In this document: piece after piece, positions 8,374 to 16,434 of the stretch
Layout of the letters: each line of letters starts with the position of its first letter
Numbering within the stretch: the first letter of the stretch is position 1
Virus record (IMG/VR): IMGVR_UViG_3300005253_001119
Location: 1-50,421 of that record
DNA from: a virus
Length of the DNA: 50,421 bases
Strand: one strand, 5' to 3'
Notes under the pieces: model-generated
Database searches by the model: none
Told to the model about the DNA's origin: nothing
The model's input: the letters and a program-made list of their open reading frames with translations, nothing else
Translations under genes and position numbers: made by a program

Positions 8374-9037
8374 AGTAAATAGTTTTTGGCATAGCGAGAA
8401 TAATCCTAGTGATTATATCAGAAGTTTCTCTCATTTCCAGGATTACGGTAAATGGAAAAACAAAGAGTTATGGGATAAATTAGGATTAGATAACTTGGAA
8501 AGATTGGAAACTCTCAAGATGCTATCTGGCAAATCCGAAGTGGTAAATATGATAGAGTGGGGTGTAGGTGGAGGATCCAATGCTGTTAAATTTAGCAAGG
8601 AGATTGATTTTTATGGAGTTGATATTTCAAGAGATAGTATTTCTGAATGCAAGAGGCAACTGAAATTAGTACATAATCGCAATTTTGATTCCCAGTTGAT
8701 ACACATTCAGATTGAGAACCCAGAATTGGTTCCTGAACTGATACCTAAGGTTGATTTCTTTCTCTGCACTTCAGTATTCCAGCATTTTCCTTCTCCAGAA
8801 TATGGTGCAAACGTAGCAGAAATTGCTTATGATATATTAAAAGATGATGGAATAGCATTGATACAAATTAAATATGGTGAGCATCAAAACTATTTTAATT
8901 ATAATGAGAATTTTGCTAGGTTTACTCTTTACCCTATACCACTTTTCTGGGCTTTAATGACGCAGATAGGCTTTAAGGTACTCGCAATCACGTTAGAAAC
9001 TAAAACATTTTATGCTTATTATTACCTTAAGAAATGA
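8345..9037 (+). CDS. SAM-dependent methyltransferase (class I fold)
   Basis: A 230-residue Rossmann-type methyltransferase. Motif I is 'MIEWGVGGGSNAVKF' (about residues 69-83), followed by 'DFYGVDIS' (acidic end of strand 2), 'FLCTSVFQHFPSPEYG' (motif IV region) and 'YDILKDDGIALIQI' (post-IV strand). The gene begins inside the last 29 bases of the Maf-like gene and ends in a TGA that overlaps the next ATG (ATGA), so the three are translationally coupled. The substrate is unknown; O-methylation of the nonulosonic acid or of another glycan sugar is a reasonable inference. Confidence 0.75.
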   Translation: MKKTSQILSEVNSFWHSENNPSDYIRSFSHFQDYGKWKNKELWDKLGLDNLERLETLKMLSGKSEVVNMIEWGVGGGSNAVKFSKEIDFYGVDISRDSISECKRQLKLVHNRNFDSQLIHIQIENPELVPELIPKVDFFLCTSVFQHFPSPEYGANVAEIAYDILKDDGIALIQIKYGEHQNYFNYNENFARFTLYPIPLFWALMTQIGFKVLAITLETKTFYAYYYLKK

Positions 9038-9804
9038 AAACAATAGCAATAATACCCGCTAGAGCGAACAGCAAGAGAATTAAGGATAAGAATATTAAGG
9101 ACTTTGCAGGAAAACCTTTGCTGTTTTGGTCAATAGATATTGCAATAGCATCAAATAAAATTGATGAGATTTATGTTTCAACTGAAAACATACAGATTAA
9201 AGAACTGGTTAAAACAAATTATCGTTTGAGCGAAGATATTTATGGTAAACCAATTAGTATTATTGATAGACCTGATACATTATCACAAGATAATTCTTCT
9301 GTTATAGATGTTCTCAGACATGCTATCAATTATCTAGATTATGAAGAGTGCTTAATAGTACTTCTCTATCCTACTTATCCTCTAAGAACAGATAAATTAC
9401 TCAATGACGTGATTGACTTTGCTATAATGCAAGGTTATGGCAATACAATTACTGTTGTGAAAGGTGATAAGAAAGTTTATTGGTATGTTGATTTTACCTG
9501 TGGAAATAAGATACAGAAGATACTTCCTAATGAGATTTATAGAGAACAGGATATGCAGCAACCATACAAGTTAGCTGGTGCTGTTCATTGTATATTCTCT
9601 GATGACTTGACAGATATGGATCAGAATGGGATGAGTAAGCATAACTTTGGATACGTTATAGAAGAAGAAGCACTATGTTTAGAAGTCGATGATGAAGAAG
9701 CATTCATTAGGGCTGAACAAATAAAACAGTATAGAATATTATCAACTATTTGTTATTATTCCAATAATTCTCATTATGCAAAATGTCATTTTAATTACAA
9801 TTGA
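9034..9804 (+). CDS. neuA: CMP-nonulosonic acid (sialic-type) synthetase, NeuA/PseF family
   Basis: Activates a nonulosonic acid with CTP to give the CMP-sugar donor. The N-terminal nucleotide-binding signature is intact: 'IIPARANSKRIKDKNIKDF' then 'AGKPLLFWSI'. Other family marks are 'IDEIYVSTEN', 'IDRPDTLSQDNSSVIDVL', 'LIVLLYPTYPLR' (equivalent of the LLQPTSPLR motif) and the closing 'LEVDDEEAFIRAE'. It starts with an ATGA overlap on the methyltransferase stop. The last ~20 residues ('CYYSNNSHYAKCHFNYN') extend past the usual family end and overlap the next gene by 29 bases. The sequence cannot tell whether the sugar is Neu5Ac, legionaminic, pseudaminic or KDN-like. Confidence 0.85.
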   Translation: MKTIAIIPARANSKRIKDKNIKDFAGKPLLFWSIDIAIASNKIDEIYVSTENIQIKELVKTNYRLSEDIYGKPISIIDRPDTLSQDNSSVIDVLRHAINYLDYEECLIVLLYPTYPLRTDKLLNDVIDFAIMQGYGNTITVVKGDKKVYWYVDFTCGNKIQKILPNEIYREQDMQQPYKLAGAVHCIFSDDLTDMDQNGMSKHNFGYVIEEEALCLEVDDEEAFIRAEQIKQYRILSTICYYSNNSHYAKCHFNYN

Positions 9805-11020
9805 TACTTTAAGATATGATGCTATAAATAAGCACATTACTCCCAATATATGGAAGTGGAGTAAAGATAAATTAGTATTCTCAAATTGTTATGCTCAATC
9901 ATCTTGGACTAGAACTAGTTATGCTTCGTTATTAACAGGACTTTATCCTTATCAGCATAAAGGATTGAGGAATGCTAGAACATTGACAGAATTGAAAGAT
10001 AAGCAGATAGTTTATAATACTAGCATCGATGAAAGCATCAAAACTCTTCCTGAAATACTACAAGAAAATGAGTATTATACTATTTGTATTCAAGGTAATC
10101 CTTTCATATCATGTCTAGTATCTGATAATGCTTATGGTTTTAAGCGAGGATTTAATGAGTATATTTATCCTGAACAAACTTCAGCTCGTAAATTCTACCC
10201 AGAGGCTGTAGGCGTTACTAAACATGCTATTAATAGCTTAAGCAGATTAAAAGACCAACCCTTATTTATATGGATAAATTTCATGGATCCTCATTGCCCT
10301 TACTTTCCACCGCCTGAGTTTTTGCCTAGCATAATCAAGAGTGAAGCATATACAAATCTTAAAGTTGACTTTGATTATAAATTAACATATAACGATAAGA
10401 AGTTGATTTATGCTAACTATCTCAAAGAGATAAAATATGTTGATCATGAACTTAAAAAAATACTTGAATATATTGCCAAAGATGATATAGTTATTATAAC
10501 TAGTGACCACGGAGAAGAATTCTGGGATCATGGAAATAATAGAAGTGATAATAACTTCTACACCAGAGGTGTGGATCACGGTCACACGCTATATAATGAG
10601 TTAATTCATGTTCCAATGATAATTTCTCATCCTGAACTAAGCGAGCTTGAAACAGATAGTTTGATTCAGCAGAAATCTTTTTTCAACATGATACTAGAGC
10701 GCTTTCTTGAGATTGACATTGGAGATAAGTATATTGAATCTGATTTTATATTCTCGGAAGCATTATTGTATGGTAAGGAAAGGAAAGCATTTATTTTCCA
10801 AGATGGCTATAAAGCAATAATATCTCAGAGCGAAGAAGAAATATATGATATTAATAAGAATGAGCATGTTCAGATAAGCAATGAGAAAGTAAGAAACAGA
10901 GTTTTGGATAGAATTGAAGAAGCTGATATTGAGATTGATTGGCTTGAAGATACTGATAACATTGTTGAACCACAGTCAGAACAAGTCATTGAAAGGTTAA
11001 AGGGATTAGGTTACTTGTAA
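9776..11020 (+). CDS. Alkaline-phosphatase/sulfatase-superfamily enzyme with Thr nucleophile
   Basis: A 414-residue soluble metalloenzyme. Metal-site motifs are 'ILITIDTLRYDA' (residues 5-16), 'FIWINFMDPHCPY', 'IVIITSDHGEEFWDHG' and 'DHGHTLYNELIHVPM'. At the nucleophile position the motif is 'SSWTRTSYASLLTGLYP': the Cys/Ser that becomes formylglycine in true sulfatases is Thr45, and the Arg of the C-x-P-x-R signature is replaced by Tyr49. Thr nucleophiles are found in phosphotransferase and phosphodiesterase members, so phosphoryl or phospho-alcohol transfer onto a glycan is likelier than sulfate hydrolysis. The C-terminus 'VIERLKGLGYL' is typical of this superfamily. No signal peptide or membrane helix is seen. 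Confidence 0.75.
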   Translation: MQNVILITIDTLRYDAINKHITPNIWKWSKDKLVFSNCYAQSSWTRTSYASLLTGLYPYQHKGLRNARTLTELKDKQIVYNTSIDESIKTLPEILQENEYYTICIQGNPFISCLVSDNAYGFKRGFNEYIYPEQTSARKFYPEAVGVTKHAINSLSRLKDQPLFIWINFMDPHCPYFPPPEFLPSIIKSEAYTNLKVDFDYKLTYNDKKLIYANYLKEIKYVDHELKKILEYIAKDDIVIITSDHGEEFWDHGNNRSDNNFYTRGVDHGHTLYNELIHVPMIISHPELSELETDSLIQQKSFFNMILERFLEIDIGDKYIESDFIFSEALLYGKERKAFIFQDGYKAIISQSEEEIYDINKNEHVQISNEKVRNRVLDRIEEADIEIDWLEDTDNIVEPQSEQVIERLKGLGYL

Positions 11021-11023
11021 ACT

Positions 11024-12466
11024 ATGTCTAAAATATTATTCATAAATCCACCAATTAGAGAATGGGCACAGCCTAATAATCCACCGTTAGGCTTATTATA
11101 TATGGCTTCTTATCTAGAAGCACATGGACATAAAGTTGATATTTGTGATTTGAATGCTTTAAGAGTACAATCTCCTGATACTGTATCATGGATTGATGCT
11201 CACTTGGTCAAAGGTTATGATTATGTTGGGCTATCAGGATTGATTTCCACTGCTAGTAAGCAGAAAGAAATACTAGCTCATGTAGCACAACGAAAAATGT
11301 TATGGAAGCATGACTTCAAGGTTGTGCTTGGTGGTGGACTAGCAACTGCTACTTATGATTTTGCTATTAGAAACTATGGAGAACATTTAGATTATATTAT
11401 TGTAGATGAAGGCGAAACTCCAATGCTTCAATTAGCAAATGGGGATAATCCTGATGTTATTAGCAATTTAATCTATAAAGATGAACAGATTTGGAAAAAG
11501 CATAGAAATAGAACATTGATTGATAATTTAGATGATTTACCATATCCTGATTATGATAAAGTTCCTGTCGATACTTACCTAGCCAATCCAATTTGGGGTA
11601 GAGATACTGGCAATTCTTCTTCAATCAATTTTGATATGAAGCGTTCATTGAACATGGTCATATCAAGAGGATGTCCCTATAAATGCAATTTTTGCTTGGG
11701 GCAATTCAAGACGGATAAATGTTCCTACAGAATAAGGTCTGTTGATAATGTAATAAATGAAATTCAGGAATTGTATGATAGATATAACCTAGATTTTATT
11801 GGTTTCATCGATGACAACACTTCGTTTAAAAGAGCATGGATAATGGAATTTTGCGAACAGATGATGAGTACAGGCTTGAGAAAGAAGGTACATTGGGGTG
11901 GAAGTGCTAGAGTTGATAGATTAGACTTAGAAATGCTTCAAGCCATAAGATTAGCTGGTTGTGAATTCCTAGGAATTGGTTTAGAATCGGCATCTCCTTA
12001 CATTCTTAAGATGATGAATAAAGCAAAAGATCCTGAAGGTTACATAGATAAAGCAAAAGATGTGATTGCATGGGTTAAGCAATCCAATATTGTTTGTAAC
12101 TGCACAGCTATGGTTGGATATTATGGTGAGACTTGGTCTACACTGAGGGAAACGGCTCAGTTTATGAAAGACCAAGATATTTTAAATAATCTTTTTTTCT
12201 CCGCACCATATCCAAGCACTGATTTATTTGAAAAAGTTAAGCATAAAATAATTGATAAGTATGGAACTATTGATAACTATATCTTTGATCTAGCAGATGC
12301 AACTGAATTTAGAGTTAATTGTACAGAAGAATTTACAGATGAAGAGTTGATTTATGCTAGAAAATGTGCTATTGGCGGAAGACCAGATCTGATAAACAGA
12401 GAATCATTCAAGAAATTAAATGGAGAGTTTAAGGGTGCTACTTTAGACCCACTTTTAAGCAAGTGA
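11024..12466 (+). CDS. B12-binding-type radical SAM enzyme
   Basis: A 480-residue protein with an N-terminal cobalamin-binding-like domain ('ILFINPPIREWAQPNNPPLG', 'LLYMASYLEAHGHKVDICDL', 'VVLGGGLAT') and a radical SAM domain with an intact CxxxCxxC cluster motif 'ISRGCPYKCNFCLG' (about residues 215-228). Further family marks are 'FIGFIDDNTSFKRAW', 'WGGSARVDRLDLEMLQ' and 'GCEFLGIGLESAS'. Members of this class methylate, cyclise or rearrange unactivated carbons, often in cofactor, lipid and sugar pathways. It starts three bases after the phosphatase-fold gene. Its reaction here is unknown; carbon-methylation or deoxygenation of a virion sugar is inference from context only. Rare in phage structural operons to my knowledge. 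Confidence 0.8.
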   Translation: MSKILFINPPIREWAQPNNPPLGLLYMASYLEAHGHKVDICDLNALRVQSPDTVSWIDAHLVKGYDYVGLSGLISTASKQKEILAHVAQRKMLWKHDFKVVLGGGLATATYDFAIRNYGEHLDYIIVDEGETPMLQLANGDNPDVISNLIYKDEQIWKKHRNRTLIDNLDDLPYPDYDKVPVDTYLANPIWGRDTGNSSSINFDMKRSLNMVISRGCPYKCNFCLGQFKTDKCSYRIRSVDNVINEIQELYDRYNLDFIGFIDDNTSFKRAWIMEFCEQMMSTGLRKKVHWGGSARVDRLDLEMLQAIRLAGCEFLGIGLESASPYILKMMNKAKDPEGYIDKAKDVIAWVKQSNIVCNCTAMVGYYGETWSTLRETAQFMKDQDILNNLFFSAPYPSTDLFEKVKHKIIDKYGTIDNYIFDLADATEFRVNCTEEFTDEELIYARKCAIGGRPDLINRESFKKLNGEFKGATLDPLLSK

Positions 12467-12885
12467 AATTTAAACAACTTTGTAAATATGCTAGACTTTA
12501 TTTTTACTTCTCGAAGAATTATTTCTTGAATGCAATTAGAAGCACAGAAAATAATGGCAAATCAATTGCTATAGATTTTGATGGTGTGTTAGCACATTAT
12601 AAACCAGGTATGGCGTCTAGAGATGAACATGGGTTGCCACTTACTCATGCTAGAGTAGCGCTAGAACAACTCAAGCATGTTCATGGATATAGTATTATCA
12701 TTTGGACTTCTAGACCAATAACAAGGAACTTGAAGAGATGGCTTAGTAAATTTAGTATCCCTTTTGATAAGATTATTCAAAAACCAGATTGTCATATGTT
12801 TATAGATGATAGGGCGATAAAATTTAATGGAGATTGGAATGAAACAATCCAAGAAATCAAACAGTTTAAAGAATGGTGGAGATAA
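12463..12885 (+). CDS. HAD-superfamily phosphatase (capless, small)
   Basis: A 140-residue HAD hydrolase. The motifs are complete: 'IAIDFDGVLAHY' (nucleophile and acid/base Asp, about residues 36-47), 'IIIWTSRP' (motif II), a Lys in 'IIQKPDCHMF', and 'FIDDRAIKF' (motif IV). Its GTG start overlaps the radical SAM stop (GTGA), so it is coupled. The first 30 residues are extra, aromatic and basic. The short length and lack of a cap match phosphatases of large substrates. In this neighbourhood it could remove the 9-phosphate from a nonulosonate 9-phosphate or the 6-phosphate from ManNAc-6-P, linking NanE to NeuB/NeuA; this is inference. Confidence 0.7.
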   Translation: MKFKQLCKYARLYFYFSKNYFLNAIRSTENNGKSIAIDFDGVLAHYKPGMASRDEHGLPLTHARVALEQLKHVHGYSIIIWTSRPITRNLKRWLSKFSIPFDKIIQKPDCHMFIDDRAIKFNGDWNETIQEIKQFKEWWR

Positions 12886-13000
12886 CTGTTTTTTATGTGA
12901 AGATAAAGGTGTTATTTTAAGTTATAAATATTATACAGATACAGATGGTATTGGTACACAATTTATTATTAAGACGGATTGCGTATTATGCAAACAATAA
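12839..13000 (+). CDS. Small zinc-ribbon-like protein (53 aa)
   Basis: The ORF starts at ATG 12839 inside the HAD gene, has GGAGA upstream, fills the gap between the HAD and NeuB genes, and ends 13 bases inside NeuB. The product carries two CxxC knuckles: 'NCFLCEDKG' at about residues 17-25 and 'KTDCVLCKQ' at the C-terminus, separated by a beta-like stretch. This spacing is typical of small phage zinc ribbons. No function can be assigned. It could instead be chance, but paired CxxC motifs with gap-filling coordinates are unlikely in a non-coding frame. Confidence 0.5.
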   Translation: MKQSKKSNSLKNGGDNCFLCEDKGVILSYKYYTDTDGIGTQFIIKTDCVLCKQ

Positions 13001-13845
13001 TAACAGCAGATTGCTGTATAAATCACAATGGGCAATTTTCACAACTGATAGATTTACTTAATATGATTGTGAAGGTGAACGAATTTACCGGCGAGACTGT
13101 ATTGTTTAAGCTACAGAAACGCAATCCGGAAGTTTATTCTGATAAACCTTATCAATCATGGTTACTTAATAGAGAAGTACCATATAAGGTACATAAAGCA
13201 TCGCTAGAGTTCACACTCCAGCAATATAAAGACTTTGATAGCATCGCTAAACAAAAGAATGTTGAGTGGTATGTTTCAGTTTTTGATAGCGATTCGTTTG
13301 AGTTAATGGCTGATAATTTCGATTTCAAATATTGGAAGATAGCGTCTCCTGTAACTGCTGAATTGCCAGAATTAGCGGTTGATATTACTAGACAACCAGG
13401 ACTGAAATTTGTATCAACTGGTATGTGTTCAGTAGAAGAACTAGATTATGTTGTTAATAGAATATTGATGGCAAGCCCTCAAGATGATATCATGTTAATG
13501 CATTGTGTTTCAATGTATCCAACCCCTGCTAATAAAGTCAATCTCAAATCAATTGATTGGTTGAAGAATAGATATGGATTAAAGGTTGGTTTATCTTCTC
13601 ATGACACAGGAGTAGCATTAAGTGTTTGTGCTGTTGCTATGGGAGCAGAAGCTATTGAAAAACATATTACTCTAGATCGAGGATTACCAGGTCCAGACCA
13701 TGGATTATCATTGGAACTAAAAGGACTAGAGACGCTTGTTAGACATATATCTGATTTAGAACTAGCACTTGGAGAAGAAAAGAAAGTATTTTATGAGGAA
13801 GAGCGGTTCGTGAGAGATAAGGTTAGAGTCACCAATAGGAGGTGA
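12988..13845 (+). CDS. neuB: NeuB-type nonulosonic acid synthase lacking the SAF domain
   Basis: TIM-barrel enzyme that condenses phosphoenolpyruvate with an N-acyl hexosamine (ManNAc type) or its 6-phosphate. The family pattern is clear: 'TADCCINHNGQFSQLIDLL' at the N-terminus, 'FKLQKRNPEVYSDKPYQS' (usual QKR), 'EWYVSVFDSDSF', 'FDFKYWKIAS', 'FVSTGMCSVEEL', 'MLMHCVSMYPTP', 'VGLSSHDTG', 'MGAEAIEKHITLDRGLPGPD'. I chose ATG 12988 over TTG 12979. At 285 residues it is about 50-60 residues shorter than cellular NeuB; it ends at the linker where the C-terminal antifreeze-like SAF domain would begin, so that domain is absent. The next gene starts five bases later. Confidence 0.88.
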   Translation: MQTIITADCCINHNGQFSQLIDLLNMIVKVNEFTGETVLFKLQKRNPEVYSDKPYQSWLLNREVPYKVHKASLEFTLQQYKDFDSIAKQKNVEWYVSVFDSDSFELMADNFDFKYWKIASPVTAELPELAVDITRQPGLKFVSTGMCSVEELDYVVNRILMASPQDDIMLMHCVSMYPTPANKVNLKSIDWLKNRYGLKVGLSSHDTGVALSVCAVAMGAEAIEKHITLDRGLPGPDHGLSLELKGLETLVRHISDLELALGEEKKVFYEEERFVRDKVRVTNRR

Positions 13846-13849
13846 TTGC

Positions 13850-14602
13850 ATGGCTTTTGAAGCTGATACTACTCAAGATATCCTTAAACGGTGCTTTAAT
13901 ACTTCATTAAGTACGCTGCAGGTTACGTTGAAAGGTGGAGCTGCTATTTCTTTAGGTGCTGTTAGAATTCTGGGCACCGCTAGTGCTGTAATACAAGGAA
14001 CTACGACCTATGGGTTAGAAGTAGATGTGCAAAGACTGCCTAATAATGTGAGCCCTAACATCAGCTTAATGCAGAATGACATATCTACTATTCAGCCTGA
14101 TGTTAGTTTAGCTAGAGCGTATCTTAGCGTAGCACAACCTGATATAAGCATTATTCAAGTTGACGCGTCACAAATCCAGCAGAATATGTCTACTGTTCAA
14201 CAAGATATTTCTGTTATACAAAATCATACTTCTCTTATTAGGGTATACACTTCAACTATTGCTAGCGCGATAGTAAATGAGAATGTAAGCAGAGTTAGAA
14301 TAGCAGATACATGGACTTCAGGAGTGCATGGAGTTAGGTCTGCTGTTAGCACCGCTGCTATTAGGATAGCGCATGGCGCTAGCAGTACCGCGCTTAAAAG
14401 AGGCTTGCTTTGTAGAGCACACAAGGATAATACAACTACTGTTTATGTGGGATTCACTGGGGTTACTGGTGAAACAACTGCTTCAACTTGTGGTCAACCT
14501 TTGCAAGCGAATCAATCATTCCTAATTGAAGCTAACAATGCTTTTACTCCCTATGCAATAGCTAATGCGACAGCTCAGAAGATGCACTATTTTGGAATAT
14601 AA
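13850..14602 (+). CDS. Coiled-coil virion protein (fibre-like)
   Basis: A 250-residue protein with an excellent ribosome site (AGGAGGTGAT, seven bases from ATG). Residues ~55-150 form an imperfect heptad-type series of short repeats ('MQNDISTIQPDVSLARAYLS', 'QPDISIIQVDASQIQQNMST', 'VQQDISVIQNHTSLIRVYTS'), as in trimeric coiled coils of fibres. The C-terminal ~80 residues ('RGLLCRAHKDNTTTVYVGF', 'TASTCGQPLQANQSFLIEAN') are of a domain common in phage structural proteins placed near head-tail genes. No family name is certain. It is Ser/Thr-rich and directly follows the NeuB gene, so it is another candidate glycan acceptor. Confidence 0.55.
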   Translation: MAFEADTTQDILKRCFNTSLSTLQVTLKGGAAISLGAVRILGTASAVIQGTTTYGLEVDVQRLPNNVSPNISLMQNDISTIQPDVSLARAYLSVAQPDISIIQVDASQIQQNMSTVQQDISVIQNHTSLIRVYTSTIASAIVNENVSRVRIADTWTSGVHGVRSAVSTAAIRIAHGASSTALKRGLLCRAHKDNTTTVYVGFTGVTGETTASTCGQPLQANQSFLIEANNAFTPYAIANATAQKMHYFGI

Positions 14603-14619
14603 AAGGAGGGTGAAGTTAA

Positions 14620-16425
14620 ATGCCTAAGTTTTTTGAAAGCATAAGAACAGAAGTGCAGACAATAGATAATGAGGTTTCAACAATAGCACAGGATATTAAC
14701 TCACTTTCCAGTGCTGTTGCAGCAGTTAGTACACCAATTTCTGATATTACCAAAGGTGCTTCTTTAGCCATTGCTACTGCTGGAGTCATTCAAACCATCG
14801 ATAATGAAATATCTTCTTTGTCTGAAGATATGAATTCATTGTCTTCAGCTATAGCTACAGTAGATAATGAAATTTCTACTATAACTGAAGTAATCAAAAA
14901 AGGAACCGGAACTGAAATAGCTAGTAATAAATCATTGGTTGATGCTTTTGGTGTAAATGGCACATCAATACTAACACATGACCATACTGATGGGTCATTG
15001 ATGGGAAGATTGAACTCCGCACATATTGAGATTGTAATCTTGTTTGTGATACCTGAAGCAGTAGGTAGTATAAATGCACATAACACAGCTATTAGAACTA
15101 TTCTTGAAACTCAAGGTGAAGTAATAACAATAACACAAGCTGATGCCTTGACTTATCCTGATTTTGGTAGTGCTACCATCTGTGTTCTTGGCACTAACAA
15201 TGGTACTGCTTGGACAACTGCTAATTTGGCACATCTGAAGACTGTTCCTTCATTATCAATACTTTGTTGCGATGCTACATCTGCTGCATACATGCAGATT
15301 GGAACTGATGGTGGAAATGCAGCAAGTAAAACTGTATTAAATGCTATAGGAAATATTGAAGGTAGCATATTGGGTGCAGGATTGCATGATGTAACAGGCT
15401 TGGCTGTTGGAGCTAATACTATAGCAGCAGCCGGCACAACGTTCAGCACTCTTGATATGTCTGATGCTGATATTACCGAAATTTGGTATGGATACGAAAG
15501 TGTCAATGCTAATACTGATGTCCTAGTAGGTTGTATTACAAAAGCACAACCAGATGGCAGTATAGGAATAGATGCAGACGGACTTGAGGTATCGAAGACC
15601 ATCTGTTTCTATGGTCCCGCATACAGTTGTAATGATTTGAATACACTAGGGCAAGCAGTTTTGAAGTTGATGATAATAAAAATAATTCATGCAACTACTG
15701 TTGGATTGGCAGTGGAGCTATCTGGTAGTATTGGTGATGTAGAAACAAAACTATTTGGTAATATGTCCAACAGACATAGCAATGCAGTTCCACTAGCAGC
15801 ATTTATTAGTGGTAATTCAGGAGGAACGGGAACTGAATTGCCCAATAGCAAATCATTATATGATGTTCAAAAAGATTTATCTACAGCAATAGTAACAATT
15901 GATAATGAAGTTTCAGCACTTGATGATAAGGTAGAAGGATTATCTACTGCTATCCAAAGAAAACCAGTTGCTAAAGATTGGTGGTCAGCAATAACTCCTG
16001 TGCTTACTATTACAGGAACTTCGACTGCCAAAGCATTTCCAGAAGTAACTATTCCAAGTTCAGGTGGAAATAGGCTTCCAGCAGGAGTTGTGATCCAAGG
16101 CGCTATAGCAATGGTTAAGTTCAGAAAGATTAAGAATACTCATGCTACGAAAGATAATGCTTTGTCTCATGTACAACATTTGCAAGTGAGAGATGACGGT
16201 GGGGGTAGTTGGCATAATGCTTTAACTCTGCCTGATGGATTATTAGACATTGCAACTGCCACTGTCGAAGGTGGAGATTTATGGATTGGCAATATAGACC
16301 TAAGTTCAAGTGGCTATGTTGACGGAGCAGATACTTATGAATTCCAAATAGATGAAGCACATGCTGAACAGACCAATTTGGAATTAAGGGGTATTCAATC
16401 TGGAATAAGGGTGTACTATTATTAA
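14620..16425 (+). CDS. Large coiled-coil virion protein, unknown function
   Basis: A 601-residue protein with AAGGAGGGTG upstream. The first ~95 residues repeat 'IDNEVSTIAQDINSLSSAVA' / 'IDNEISSLSEDMNSLSSAI' units, a coiled coil like that of the preceding gene. The same motif returns at about residue 425-450 ('IVTIDNEVSALDDKVEGL'). Between them is a globular region (about 140-380) with Rossmann-like or flavodoxin-like alternation ('AHIEIVILFVIPEAVGS', 'LSILCCDATSAAYMQIG'), and a twice-used 'GTGTEIASNKSLVDAFG' / 'GTGTELPNSKSLYDVQ' linker. The C-terminal ~150 residues are beta-rich. It is probably a fibre, tether or decoration protein; no catalytic motif is seen. Confidence 0.5.
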   Translation: MPKFFESIRTEVQTIDNEVSTIAQDINSLSSAVAAVSTPISDITKGASLAIATAGVIQTIDNEISSLSEDMNSLSSAIATVDNEISTITEVIKKGTGTEIASNKSLVDAFGVNGTSILTHDHTDGSLMGRLNSAHIEIVILFVIPEAVGSINAHNTAIRTILETQGEVITITQADALTYPDFGSATICVLGTNNGTAWTTANLAHLKTVPSLSILCCDATSAAYMQIGTDGGNAASKTVLNAIGNIEGSILGAGLHDVTGLAVGANTIAAAGTTFSTLDMSDADITEIWYGYESVNANTDVLVGCITKAQPDGSIGIDADGLEVSKTICFYGPAYSCNDLNTLGQAVLKLMIIKIIHATTVGLAVELSGSIGDVETKLFGNMSNRHSNAVPLAAFISGNSGGTGTELPNSKSLYDVQKDLSTAIVTIDNEVSALDDKVEGLSTAIQRKPVAKDWWSAITPVLTITGTSTAKAFPEVTIPSSGGNRLPAGVVIQGAIAMVKFRKIKNTHATKDNALSHVQHLQVRDDGGGSWHNALTLPDGLLDIATATVEGGDLWIGNIDLSSSGYVDGADTYEFQIDEAHAEQTNLELRGIQSGIRVYYY

Positions 16426-16434
16426 GGAAGATGT

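Noticed and set aside
9776-11020. Annotation as a true sulfatase
   Set aside because: The modifiable Cys/Ser and the following Arg of the sulfatase signature are missing.
12463-12885. HAD protein as a polynucleotide 3'-phosphatase (T4 Pnk type)
   Set aside because: Short capless HAD domain without a kinase partner; sugar-gene context is the better clue, though DNA-end repair cannot be excluded.
15153-15602. 149-codon - strand frame inside the 14620 gene
   Set aside because: No ribosome site; the + strand gene has coherent domains and a strong start.
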